NCBI GenBank assembly: GCA_038318385.1
Contig: JBBQCD010000001.1
Coordinates: 62,001 to 126,000 of the forward strand
Length of the DNA stretch: 64,000 nucleotides
Direction: 5' to 3'
Origin: Schlegelella_A sp038318385
Lineage (GTDB): Bacteria; Pseudomonadota; Gammaproteobacteria; Burkholderiales; Burkholderiaceae_C
The position numbers were made by a program, and so were the translations under genes. The notes beneath the pieces were generated by a model that was not told the origin of the DNA, searched no databases, and saw only the letters and a program-made list of their open reading frames with translations. This document shows, one piece after another, positions 57,393 through 64,000 of this stretch (positions are counted from its first letter, which is position 1; each line of letters starts with the position of its first letter).

Positions 57393-60254
57393 ATGACGAC
57401 TGCACGCCCCCGCCCCGCACCACCCGCAAAATCATCGCGCCCCGCACGCCCCGGCTTCGAACGGCGCCAGTCCGGCGTCGCCGACAAGGACGCTCCGCTG
57501 GTCGACGACATCCGCCTCCTCGGTCGGATCCTCGGCGACGTGATCCACGAGCAGGAGGGCGCCGCTGCTTATGAGCTGGTCGAGCGCGTGCGCCAGCTGG
57601 CGGTGGCCTATCGGATCAAGCGCGATGCCCGCGCCGGCCGGGCGCTGGACCGGCTGCTGAAGGGCCTGAGCGGCGACCAGACTGTCAGCGTCATCCGCGC
57701 CTTCAGCTACTTCTCCCACCTCGCCAACATCGCCGAGGACCGGCACCACGTGCGTCGCCGCGAGTACCACGAGCGCCAGGGCCACCTCCAGGAAGGCTCG
57801 CTGGCAATGACGTTCGAGCGCCTCGCCCGCAGCGGCGTCTCGCCGGACAGCGTCGCCGAGACGCTCGCCCACGCCTGGATATCGCCCGTCCTGACGGCGC
57901 ATCCGACCGAGGTGCAGAGGAAGAGCATCCTCGATGCCGAACACGCGATCGCCAGCCTGGTTGAAGAACGCGACCGGCTCGGCGCGCGCGATCTTGCCCG
58001 CAACACCGTGCACCTGCGCGCCCGCGTGACCCAGCTCTGGCAGACGCGGGTGCTGCGGGCGTCCCGGTTGACGGTCGCCGACGAGATCGAGAACGCACTC
58101 AGCTACTACCGCACGACCTTCCTGGCGCAGGTGCCGCGCCTGTATCAGGAGATCGAGGAGGCGCTTCCCGGCTGCGAGATCGCGAGCTTCTTCCGGATGG
58201 GCAGCTGGATCGGCGGCGACCGCGACGGCAATCCGTTCGTGACCGCCGAGACATTGCGCATGGCCTTCGCCCGCCAGAGCGAGACCGTGCTGCGCTTCTA
58301 CCTCACCGAACTGCACGAGCTCGGCGCCGCGCTGTCGATCTCGGCGACGCTGTGCCCGGTGACGCCGGAGCTGCAGGCGCTTGCCGACGGTGCCGCCGAC
58401 CCCAACGTGCACCGCGACGACGAACCCTACCGGCGCGCCCTCGTCGGCATGTACGCGCGGCTGGCGGCGACCTTGCACGCCCTCACCGGCACCGAGGCCC
58501 TGCGCCACGCGGTCGCGCCGCGCGACGCCTACGCCTCGGCCGCGGAGTTCCTCGCCGACCTGCGCGTGATCGACGCGTCGCTGCGCCTGAATCACGCCAC
58601 CGCGCTCACCGGCCCGCGGCTGGCACCGCTGATTCGCGCGGTCCAGGTGTTCGGCTTCCACCTCGCCACCGTCGACCTGCGGCAGAGCTCGGACAAGCAC
58701 GAGGCGGTGATCGCCGAGCTGCTGAAGGTCGCGCGGATCGAATCCGACTACCGCGCGCTCGACGAGACCGCAAGGCGCACCCTGCTGCTGCGCCTGCTCG
58801 ACGATGCGCGCGCGCTGCGCGTCGTCGCCAGCGTCGAACCACTGCCCTATGGCGAGCTCACGCGCTCCGAGCTGGCGATCTTCGAGACCGCGGTCGAGAT
58901 GCTGCGCCGCTACGGGCGCGAGGCGCTGCGCCACTGCATCATCTCGCACGCCGAATCGGTGAGCGACCTGCTCGAAGTGCTGCTGCTGCTGAAGGAAGTG
59001 GGCCTGATGCGCGGCACGCTCACCGGCGGCGCTGTCACCGACCTGATCGTATCGCCGCTGTTCGAGACCATCGCCGACCTGCGCCAGGCCGAGCCGATCA
59101 TGCGCGAGTTCTATGCGCTGCCCGGCATCGCCGCGATGATCAGCGCCTCGGGTGCCGAACAGGACGTGATGCTCGGCTACAGCGACAGCAACAAGGACGG
59201 CGGCGCCTTCACCAGCAACTGGGAGCTCTACCGCGCGGAGATCGCCCTGGTCGGGCTGTTCGCACAGTTGCGCGCGCAGCACGGCATCGCGCTTCGACTC
59301 TTCCATGGGCGCGGCGGCACGGTCGGCCGGGGCGGCGGCCCGAGCTACCAGGCCATCCTCGCCCAGCCGCCCGGCACCGTGAACGGGCAGATCCGCCTGA
59401 CCGAGCAGGGCGAGGTGATCGCCTCCAAGTACGCCCACCCCGAGATCGGGCGCCGCAACCTCGAGACCCTGGTCGCGGCAACGCTCGAGGCGACCCTGCT
59501 GCAGGCCACTCGCGGCGCGCCACGCGCCTTCCACGAAGCCGCCGAGGCGATCAGCGCGGCGAGCATGGCGGCCTACCGCAAGCTCGTCTACGAAACGCCG
59601 GGCTTCACCGAATACTTCTACGACGCCACGCCGATCCGCGAGATCGCCGAACTCAACATCGGCTCGCGCCCACCGTCGCGCGCCCGCCCCGACGCCGGCC
59701 TGCCGTCGATCGCCGACCTGCGCGCGATCCCGTGGAGCTTCAGCTGGGGGCAATGCCGGGTGAGCCTGCCGGGCTGGTTCGGATTCGGCACGGCGATCGA
59801 AAGCTGGCTCGGCAGCGATGCGGCACTGCGCGCGTCGCGGCTTGCGCTGCTGCAGCGCATGCACCGGCAGTGGCCGTTCTTCCGGACGCTGCTGTCGAAC
59901 CTCGACATGGTGCTGGCCAAGAGCGATCTCGGCATTGCCGCGCGCTACGTCGAGCTGGTCGAGGACAAGCGCAGCGGCCGTCGCATCTTCGCCGCGATCC
60001 GCGCCGAATGGGACCTGACCGACGCCGCGGTCGCCCTCATCACCGGGGAGACCAAGCGTCTCAGCGCCAATCCGAGCCTGGCGCGCTCGATCGAGCATCG
60101 CTTCCCGTATCTCGACCCGCTGAACCACCTCCAGGTCGAACTGATGCGGCGCTTCCGACAACGTCGGGCCCGCGATCCCGGCAATGCCCGGGTGCAGCGC
60201 GGCATCCACATCTCGATCAACGGTCTGGCGGCGGGACTGCGAAATACCGGCTGA
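57393..60254 (+). CDS. ppc: Phosphoenolpyruvate carboxylase
   Basis: 953 residues from ATG 57393, with GGAG upstream. It fixes bicarbonate onto phosphoenolpyruvate to give oxaloacetate. Signatures: VLTAHPTEVQRKS at about residue 166-178 with the catalytic His, FRMGSWIGGDRDGNPFVT, GYSDSNKDGGAFTSNWELYRAE and FHGRGGTVGRGGGPSY at about 637-652, and the Ct end QRGIHISINGLAAGLRNTG. An Arg/Pro-rich leader of about 30 residues precedes the fold. It is divergent from hemC. Confidence 0.97.
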   Translation: MTTARPRPAPPAKSSRPARPGFERRQSGVADKDAPLVDDIRLLGRILGDVIHEQEGAAAYELVERVRQLAVAYRIKRDARAGRALDRLLKGLSGDQTVSVIRAFSYFSHLANIAEDRHHVRRREYHERQGHLQEGSLAMTFERLARSGVSPDSVAETLAHAWISPVLTAHPTEVQRKSILDAEHAIASLVEERDRLGARDLARNTVHLRARVTQLWQTRVLRASRLTVADEIENALSYYRTTFLAQVPRLYQEIEEALPGCEIASFFRMGSWIGGDRDGNPFVTAETLRMAFARQSETVLRFYLTELHELGAALSISATLCPVTPELQALADGAADPNVHRDDEPYRRALVGMYARLAATLHALTGTEALRHAVAPRDAYASAAEFLADLRVIDASLRLNHATALTGPRLAPLIRAVQVFGFHLATVDLRQSSDKHEAVIAELLKVARIESDYRALDETARRTLLLRLLDDARALRVVASVEPLPYGELTRSELAIFETAVEMLRRYGREALRHCIISHAESVSDLLEVLLLLKEVGLMRGTLTGGAVTDLIVSPLFETIADLRQAEPIMREFYALPGIAAMISASGAEQDVMLGYSDSNKDGGAFTSNWELYRAEIALVGLFAQLRAQHGIALRLFHGRGGTVGRGGGPSYQAILAQPPGTVNGQIRLTEQGEVIASKYAHPEIGRRNLETLVAATLEATLLQATRGAPRAFHEAAEAISAASMAAYRKLVYETPGFTEYFYDATPIREIAELNIGSRPPSRARPDAGLPSIADLRAIPWSFSWGQCRVSLPGWFGFGTAIESWLGSDAALRASRLALLQRMHRQWPFFRTLLSNLDMVLAKSDLGIAARYVELVEDKRSGRRIFAAIRAEWDLTDAAVALITGETKRLSANPSLARSIEHRFPYLDPLNHLQVELMRRFRQRRARDPGNARVQRGIHISINGLAAGLRNTG

Positions 60255-60349
60255 GTCCGGCCGTCCCGAGAGCGACGCATGCCCGTTCCGTCGCGAAACA
60301 GAGGTCTGGTCCGCTTGACGGGGGACGCTGCCTCAGGCACAACCCCTCC

Positions 60350-60769
60350 ATGCTGTTGCTTCGCATGCTGGTCGCCAGCGCCGTCTGGGTGGTGGCGACT
60401 GCGGGTTGGGCCCGCGAACAGGTCCGCGCAGAGGCAGCGGCGGGCGCCACGGCCATCGAGAACTGCGTCGACCGCCGGCCGATCCGGTTTCGCACCGACG
60501 AGCGCCGCGTCGTCCTCGACGCCGCCGACGCCGCCACGGTCAGCGCGGCGCTGAGCCGGCGGTATCCGGTACTCGAACGCGATGGCCTGGCGCCGCAGCG
60601 CATCATGCTGTGGCACAAGGCCGGCCGCGACTGGCTCTATGTCGCCTTGCTCGAGAACCCGGACAAGCCCGCCGACGTCTGCTTCACCGCCACGTTCGTC
60701 GCCGGTCGGGTCGACGTGACGGGCGTGCTGCTGGTGAAGTATTTCGGGGCCGCGCCGGCAAGCGACTGA
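60350..60769 (+). CDS. Small exported protein of unknown function
   Basis: 139 residues from ATG 60350. A signal peptide (LLLRMLVASAVWVVATAGWARE) is followed by a mature chain of about 115 residues with two cysteines (ENCVDRR and ADVCFTATF) that might form a disulfide. The rest (IRFRTDERRVVLDAADAATVSAALSRRYPVLERDGLAPQRIMLWHKAGRDWLYVALLENPDKP) has regular alternation and no stop in a good coding pattern. I do not recognise the family. It lies 95 bases after ppc, on the same strand, and converges with the AlgR-type gene. Confidence 0.65.
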   Translation: MLLLRMLVASAVWVVATAGWAREQVRAEAAAGATAIENCVDRRPIRFRTDERRVVLDAADAATVSAALSRRYPVLERDGLAPQRIMLWHKAGRDWLYVALLENPDKPADVCFTATFVAGRVDVTGVLLVKYFGAAPASD

Positions 60770-60818
60770 CCACGCGGGCCCACGCCTGCCCCCTGGACGA
60801 GGCGCGTCCTGGCGAGCG

Positions 60819-61613
60819 CTACTGCCGGCCGACCGCGACCAGCGCCTCGCGGACCGCGGCGACCTGGCGCCTCGACACCGCAAGCCATTCCTCGACCGGG
60901 GTCACGCACACCGCCCAGGCCTCACCGCCGTCCTCGTCGCCCTCGCCCAGCACGATGCGCCGCTCCAGCGTACGCACGGCCTTGCGCGCGACCAGCGCAT
61001 TGCGGTGGACGCGCAGGAAGCGCGGACCGAGCCGGTCTTCGAGCTCGGACAGGGACTCGTCGAGAACGTAGGTGTGGCTCGGGGTGCGCAAGGTGACGTA
61101 CTTCAGTTCGGCCTTGAGGTAGAGCACTTCGGGGATCGGCACGCGGATCACACGGCCGCGATCGCTGACGATCAGCACCGGCGTGTCGCTCTCGACCGGC
61201 GCCGGCGCCGGCTCCTCGCGCGCAATTGCCATCCGCTGGGCCACTCGCTGCAGCGCCGCCTGCAGGCGTTCGCGCCGCACCGGCTTGGTGACGTAGTCGA
61301 CCGCGTCGAGATCGAACGCGCGCACCGCGTGCTCGGCGTGCGCGGTGACGAAGACCACCGCCGGCGACTGCGGCTGGCGGCGCAGTTCCGCGGCGAGCTC
61401 GGTGCCGTCGCGCCCGGGCATCTGGATGTCGAGCAGCAGCACGTCGCATTGCTGCGTGGCCAGCCAGACATGCGCCTGCGAGGCGTTGGCGGCCTCGCCG
61501 ACCACAGTGGCGCGCGGTTCGGCGCATTCGTTGACGAGTCCACGCAGGCGCAGGCGCGCCAGCTCCTCGTCGTCGACCAGCAGGACCCGCAGGCCCTTCG
61601 GGGATTCCATCAT
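60819..61613 (-). CDS. LytTR-type response regulator (AlgR-like)
   Basis: 264 residues from ATG 61613; ATG 61610 is equally possible. The receiver (LRVLLVDDEELARLRLRGLV, phosphorylated Asp in CDVLLLDIQMPGRDGTELAAEL, FVTAHAEHAVRAFDLDAVDYVTKPVRRERL) is followed by a LytTR DNA-binding domain (RGRVIRVPIPEVLYLKAELKYVTLRTPSHTYVLDESLSELEDRLGPRFLRVHRNALVARKAVRTLE). It is partner of the sensor just upstream; 16 bases separate them. Target genes are unknown; alginate or twitching control is only by analogy to Pseudomonas. Confidence 0.92.
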   Translation of the reverse strand: MMESPKGLRVLLVDDEELARLRLRGLVNECAEPRATVVGEAANASQAHVWLATQQCDVLLLDIQMPGRDGTELAAELRRQPQSPAVVFVTAHAEHAVRAFDLDAVDYVTKPVRRERLQAALQRVAQRMAIAREEPAPAPVESDTPVLIVSDRGRVIRVPIPEVLYLKAELKYVTLRTPSHTYVLDESLSELEDRLGPRFLRVHRNALVARKAVRTLERRIVLGEGDEDGGEAWAVCVTPVEEWLAVSRRQVAAVREALVAVGRQ

Positions 61614-61629
61614 CTCGACTCCTACGTGC

Positions 61630-62784
61630 TCACAGTGGCACCACGATCTGGACATGAAAGGCGTCCGGCCCGCGCCGCGCGTCGAACTGCGCGGCGACGT
61701 CGTGCATCAGCCGCAGCCGTTCGCGCACGTTCTTCAGCGCCATGCCGTTGCCGGGTCGCGACGGCGCCTTCGGAACGCTGTTGGCGATCGAGACCACCGC
61801 GCGACCGTGCCTGACCCGCGTTCGAACGCGGATCGCGCCACCCGCATCGGCCGGCTCGACCCCATGGCGCACGGCGTTCTCGACCAGCGGCTGCAACAGC
61901 AACGGCGGCATCCGCGCCGCGTCCGCACCGGGATCGATGTCCCACGTCACCTGCAGGCGATCGCCGAACCGGATCTGCTCGATCGCGAGGTAGCGACGCG
62001 CCAGCTCGACCTCCTCGGCCAGCGTCACCGATTCGCCGCTGTCGGTGATGGCGACTCGAAACAGCTCGGCCAGGTCCTCGAGCACGCGTTCGGCACGCGC
62101 CGGGTCGAGGCGCACCAGCGCCAGGGCGGTGTTGAGGGTGTTGAAGAGGAAATGCGGACGGATGCGCGACTGCAGTTCCGCCAGCCGGGCCTTGGTCTCG
62201 GCCGGCAGGGTGGCCTTGGCACGAAGCTGGAGCCACTGGAACATCACCGCTGCCAGCGCCGCGCCCGCGAGCGCCGGCCCCACCCAGCCGTCCGGCTGGG
62301 CCATCAGCGTATCGGGCATCAGGGCACCGCCCGCCATGGCGGAGATGCCGCCGGCCAGCGCGCCGAGCGTCGGCATCGCGATCCACTGCCCGCCCGCCGG
62401 CAACTCACCGAGCGGTCGCTTCAAGCCGCAGGCGACGAGCAGCCAGAGGAGGAGTGCCGGCATGGCGACGCTGGAGCCGATCGCCCCCAGCGACAGCCAG
62501 GCCTTGAAGCTGCGGGCGTTGAAGGCCACGCCCACCAGCAGCACGAGATGCACGAACAGCAGGGCGCGCAGCACCAGGCCGGAATGGCAGAGGTCAAAGG
62601 CCGACGCGGCTCCGCGGCGCACCGGGGAGGCGTCACCGGCGGCGTCGAAGACGGTCGGTCCGAACCCGGTCGTGCCGAAACCGGTCGTGCGCGTATCGCC
62701 CGACAGACGCGGCGGCACCTTCGAGCCGCCGCTGCGCGTCCACACCGGCGGCACGGCTTGCTCGGTGCGCGGCGCCGCGGCCAT
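61630..62784 (-). CDS. LytS/AlgZ-type sensor histidine kinase
   Basis: 384 residues. A variable N-terminus with a repeat-like TTGFGTTGFGPT stretch precedes four membrane segments (LVLRALLFVHLVLLVGVAFNA, LGAIGSSVAMPALLLWLLVACG, WIAMPTLGALAGGISAMAGGAL, WVGPALAGAALAAVMFQWLQL). The His_kinase domain has LQSRIRPHFLFNTLNTALALVRLDP with the phosphorylated histidine, and the ATPase part has PLLLQPLVENAVRHGVEP and GNGMALKNVRERLRLMHDV. It forms a pair with the LytTR regulator and is divergent from argH, a layout typical of Burkholderiales. Confidence 0.92.
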   Translation of the reverse strand: MAAAPRTEQAVPPVWTRSGGSKVPPRLSGDTRTTGFGTTGFGPTVFDAAGDASPVRRGAASAFDLCHSGLVLRALLFVHLVLLVGVAFNARSFKAWLSLGAIGSSVAMPALLLWLLVACGLKRPLGELPAGGQWIAMPTLGALAGGISAMAGGALMPDTLMAQPDGWVGPALAGAALAAVMFQWLQLRAKATLPAETKARLAELQSRIRPHFLFNTLNTALALVRLDPARAERVLEDLAELFRVAITDSGESVTLAEEVELARRYLAIEQIRFGDRLQVTWDIDPGADAARMPPLLLQPLVENAVRHGVEPADAGGAIRVRTRVRHGRAVVSIANSVPKAPSRPGNGMALKNVRERLRLMHDVAAQFDARRGPDAFHVQIVVPL

Positions 62785-62795
62785 TCAGGTGCGGC

Positions 62796-62815
62796 CCGCC
62801 GATAGAATCGGGCGG
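62796..62815 (+). promoter_or_regulatory. Possible argH promoter/operator
   Basis: TAGAAT (62803-62808) is a fair -10 box inside an inverted repeat (CCGCCGAT and ATCGGGCGG arms around AGA), about 137 bases before the argH start. No good -35 box is seen. Confidence 0.35.
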
Positions 62816-62944
62816 CAGTGCATTGGCGGGATTGTCACCAAGTCCGCAGCCTGTGCGTCGCCCGTGAGGCTCCGCCCGCCCCTGCCGTGTGCGATGCGCA
62901 CGCTGCGAGCGCAGTCCGAGCGCCCTCCGAGTCCTGGAAACCAC

Positions 62945-64000
62945 ATGTCCGCTGATCAGTTCGAGAAGAAGTCCGAGGCCTGGTCGGCACTGTTTTCGGA
63001 GCCGATGAGCGATCTCGTCCAGCGCTACACCGCCAGCGTGGGCTTCGACCGGCGCTTGTGGCGTGCCGACATCGCCGGCAGTCTGGCGCATGCCGAGATG
63101 CTCGCCGCGCAGGGCATCGTCACCGCCGACGACCAAGCGGCGATCGAGCGCGGGCTGGCGCAGGTCGCCGGGGAGATCGAGCGCGGCGAGTTCGACTGGA
63201 GGCTCGGCCTGGAGGACGTGCACCTCAACATCGAGGCGCGCCTCACCCAGCTCGTCGGCGACGCCGGCAAGCGCCTGCATACCGGGCGCTCGCGCAACGA
63301 CCAGGTCGCGACCGACGTGCGCCTGTGGCTGCGCGACGAGATCGATGCCATCGGCGTACTCCTCGTCGAGCTGCAGCGCGCCCTGGTCGAGGTCGCCGCG
63401 GTCAACACCGCGACCATCATGCCGGGCTTCACCCACCTCCAGGTGGCGCAGCCGGTGAGCTTCGGCCACCACCTGCTCGCCTACGTGGAGATGTTCGCCC
63501 GCGACGCCGAGCGCTTCGGCGAGATCCGCGCGCGTGTCAACCGCCTGCCGCTCGGCGCGGCGGCGCTCGCCGGCACCAGCTACCCGCTGGACCGCGAACG
63601 CGTGGCGCGCACGCTCGGCATGGAAGGCGTCTGCCAGAACAGCATCGATGCCGTCAGCGACCGCGACTTCGCGATCGAGTTCAGCGCCGCGGCCAGCCTG
63701 TCGATGATCCACGTCTCGCGGCTGTCGGAAGAACTGGTGCTGTGGATGAGCCAGAACTTCGGCTTCATCGACCTCGCCGACCGCTTCTGCACCGGCTCGT
63801 CGATCATGCCGCAGAAGAAGAACCCGGACGTCCCCGAACTCGCCCGCGGCAAGACCGGACGGGTCGTCGGCCACCTGATGGCGCTGCTCACCCTGATGAA
63901 GGGCCAGCCGCTCGCCTACAACAAGGACAACCAGGAGGACAAGGAGCCGCTCTTCGACACCGTCGACACGCTCAAGGACACGCTGCGGATCTTCTGCGAG
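62945..64000 (+). CDS. argH: Argininosuccinate lyase, C-terminus outside the window
   Basis: 352 residues visible from ATG 62945, open to the window edge; the family has about 460. It splits argininosuccinate into arginine and fumarate. Marks: SADQFEKKSEAWSALFSEPMSDLVQRYTASVGFDRRLWRADIAGSLAHAEML, LEDVHLNIEARLTQLVGDAGKRLHTGRSRNDQVATDVRLWLRD, IMPGFTHLQVAQPVSFGHHLLAY with the catalytic His, and the signature GSSIMPQKKNPDVPELARGKTGRV. All residues needed up to this point are present. Confidence 0.97.
   Translation, partial: MSADQFEKKSEAWSALFSEPMSDLVQRYTASVGFDRRLWRADIAGSLAHAEMLAAQGIVTADDQAAIERGLAQVAGEIERGEFDWRLGLEDVHLNIEARLTQLVGDAGKRLHTGRSRNDQVATDVRLWLRDEIDAIGVLLVELQRALVEVAAVNTATIMPGFTHLQVAQPVSFGHHLLAYVEMFARDAERFGEIRARVNRLPLGAAALAGTSYPLDRERVARTLGMEGVCQNSIDAVSDRDFAIEFSAAASLSMIHVSRLSEELVLWMSQNFGFIDLADRFCTGSSIMPQKKNPDVPELARGKTGRVVGHLMALLTLMKGQPLAYNKDNQEDKEPLFDTVDTLKDTLRIFCE

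Noticed and set aside
57432..60209. 925-residue open frame antisense to ppc
   Set aside because: A mirror frame caused by high GC content; the sense strand has the full PEP carboxylase signature set.
1..64000. CRISPR arrays, insertion sequences, prophage or integrase genes
   Set aside because: No regularly spaced repeats, transposase motifs, terminal inverted repeats or phage genes were found on reading both strands.

Overview
The window is GC-rich, densely coded DNA from a betaproteobacterium, most likely a Burkholderiales member. This rests on the housekeeping block at the right end (hemY-hemX-hemD-hemC, ppc, an AlgZ/AlgR-type pair, argH), the Bug-family solute receptors, and a PEP-CTERM tail. 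No insertion sequence, phage gene, CRISPR array or rRNA was seen. There is one tRNA, tRNA-Arg(ACG). The naming of families rests on reading motifs by eye; no database search was run.

Layout. 1-2.8 kb: a truncated class V aminotransferase, a TetR regulator and two small membrane proteins. 2.7-5.5 kb: pta and xsc, which convert sulfoacetaldehyde to acetyl phosphate plus sulfite and then to acetyl-CoA. 5.6-12 kb: an IclR regulator followed by an unusual operon of CobS-like AAA+ ATPase, Bug receptor, gamma-glutamyltransferase and CobT-like VWA protein. 12-15.6 kb: a DUF1326-DUF2182 pair, divergent from a large SARP/TPR regulator. 15.7-24.2 kb: a B12-dependent glutamate mutase operon (glmS-glmL-glmE) with an oxidoreductase and an enolase-superfamily enzyme, its GntR regulator, a TauE/SafE permease and a luciferase-like oxidoreductase. 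24.2-35.5 kb: IclR, a tripartite tricarboxylate-type transporter, sulfoacetaldehyde dehydrogenase (SauS-like), an acyl-CoA ligase (SauT-like), another IclR, a GMC dehydrogenase (IseJ-like) and an MHS-type MFS permease. 35.5-42 kb: greB, a hybrid-kinase remnant, a PQQ dehydrogenase, a YihY protein and SbmA. 42-46.6 kb: a TonB-dependent receptor, a YfiR protein and a CHASE8 hybrid histidine kinase. 46.7-52.9 kb: an MFS exporter, a cupin, a LysR regulator, a hydrolase, a class III cyclase and a PEP-CTERM fragment. 53-64 kb: core genes.

How the parts fit. The clearest theme is C2-sulfonate catabolism. Sulfoacetate would enter through the tct-type transporter, be activated by SauT and reduced by SauS. 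Isethionate would enter through the MFS permease and be oxidised by the GMC enzyme. Both routes give sulfoacetaldehyde, which xsc and pta finish. The modules lie about 20 kb apart but are tied together by the same inverted repeat (CGGAAC-N5-GTTCCG), found upstream of xsc and between the third IclR gene and the GMC gene. No sulfite oxidase lies in the window.

The least explained parts are the CobS/CobT-like operon without a CobN, the glutamate mutase operon with a mandelate-racemase-type enolase enzyme instead of a recognisable methylaspartate ammonia-lyase, and a Yfi-like signalling operon whose output appears to be a hybrid histidine kinase instead of a diguanylate cyclase.
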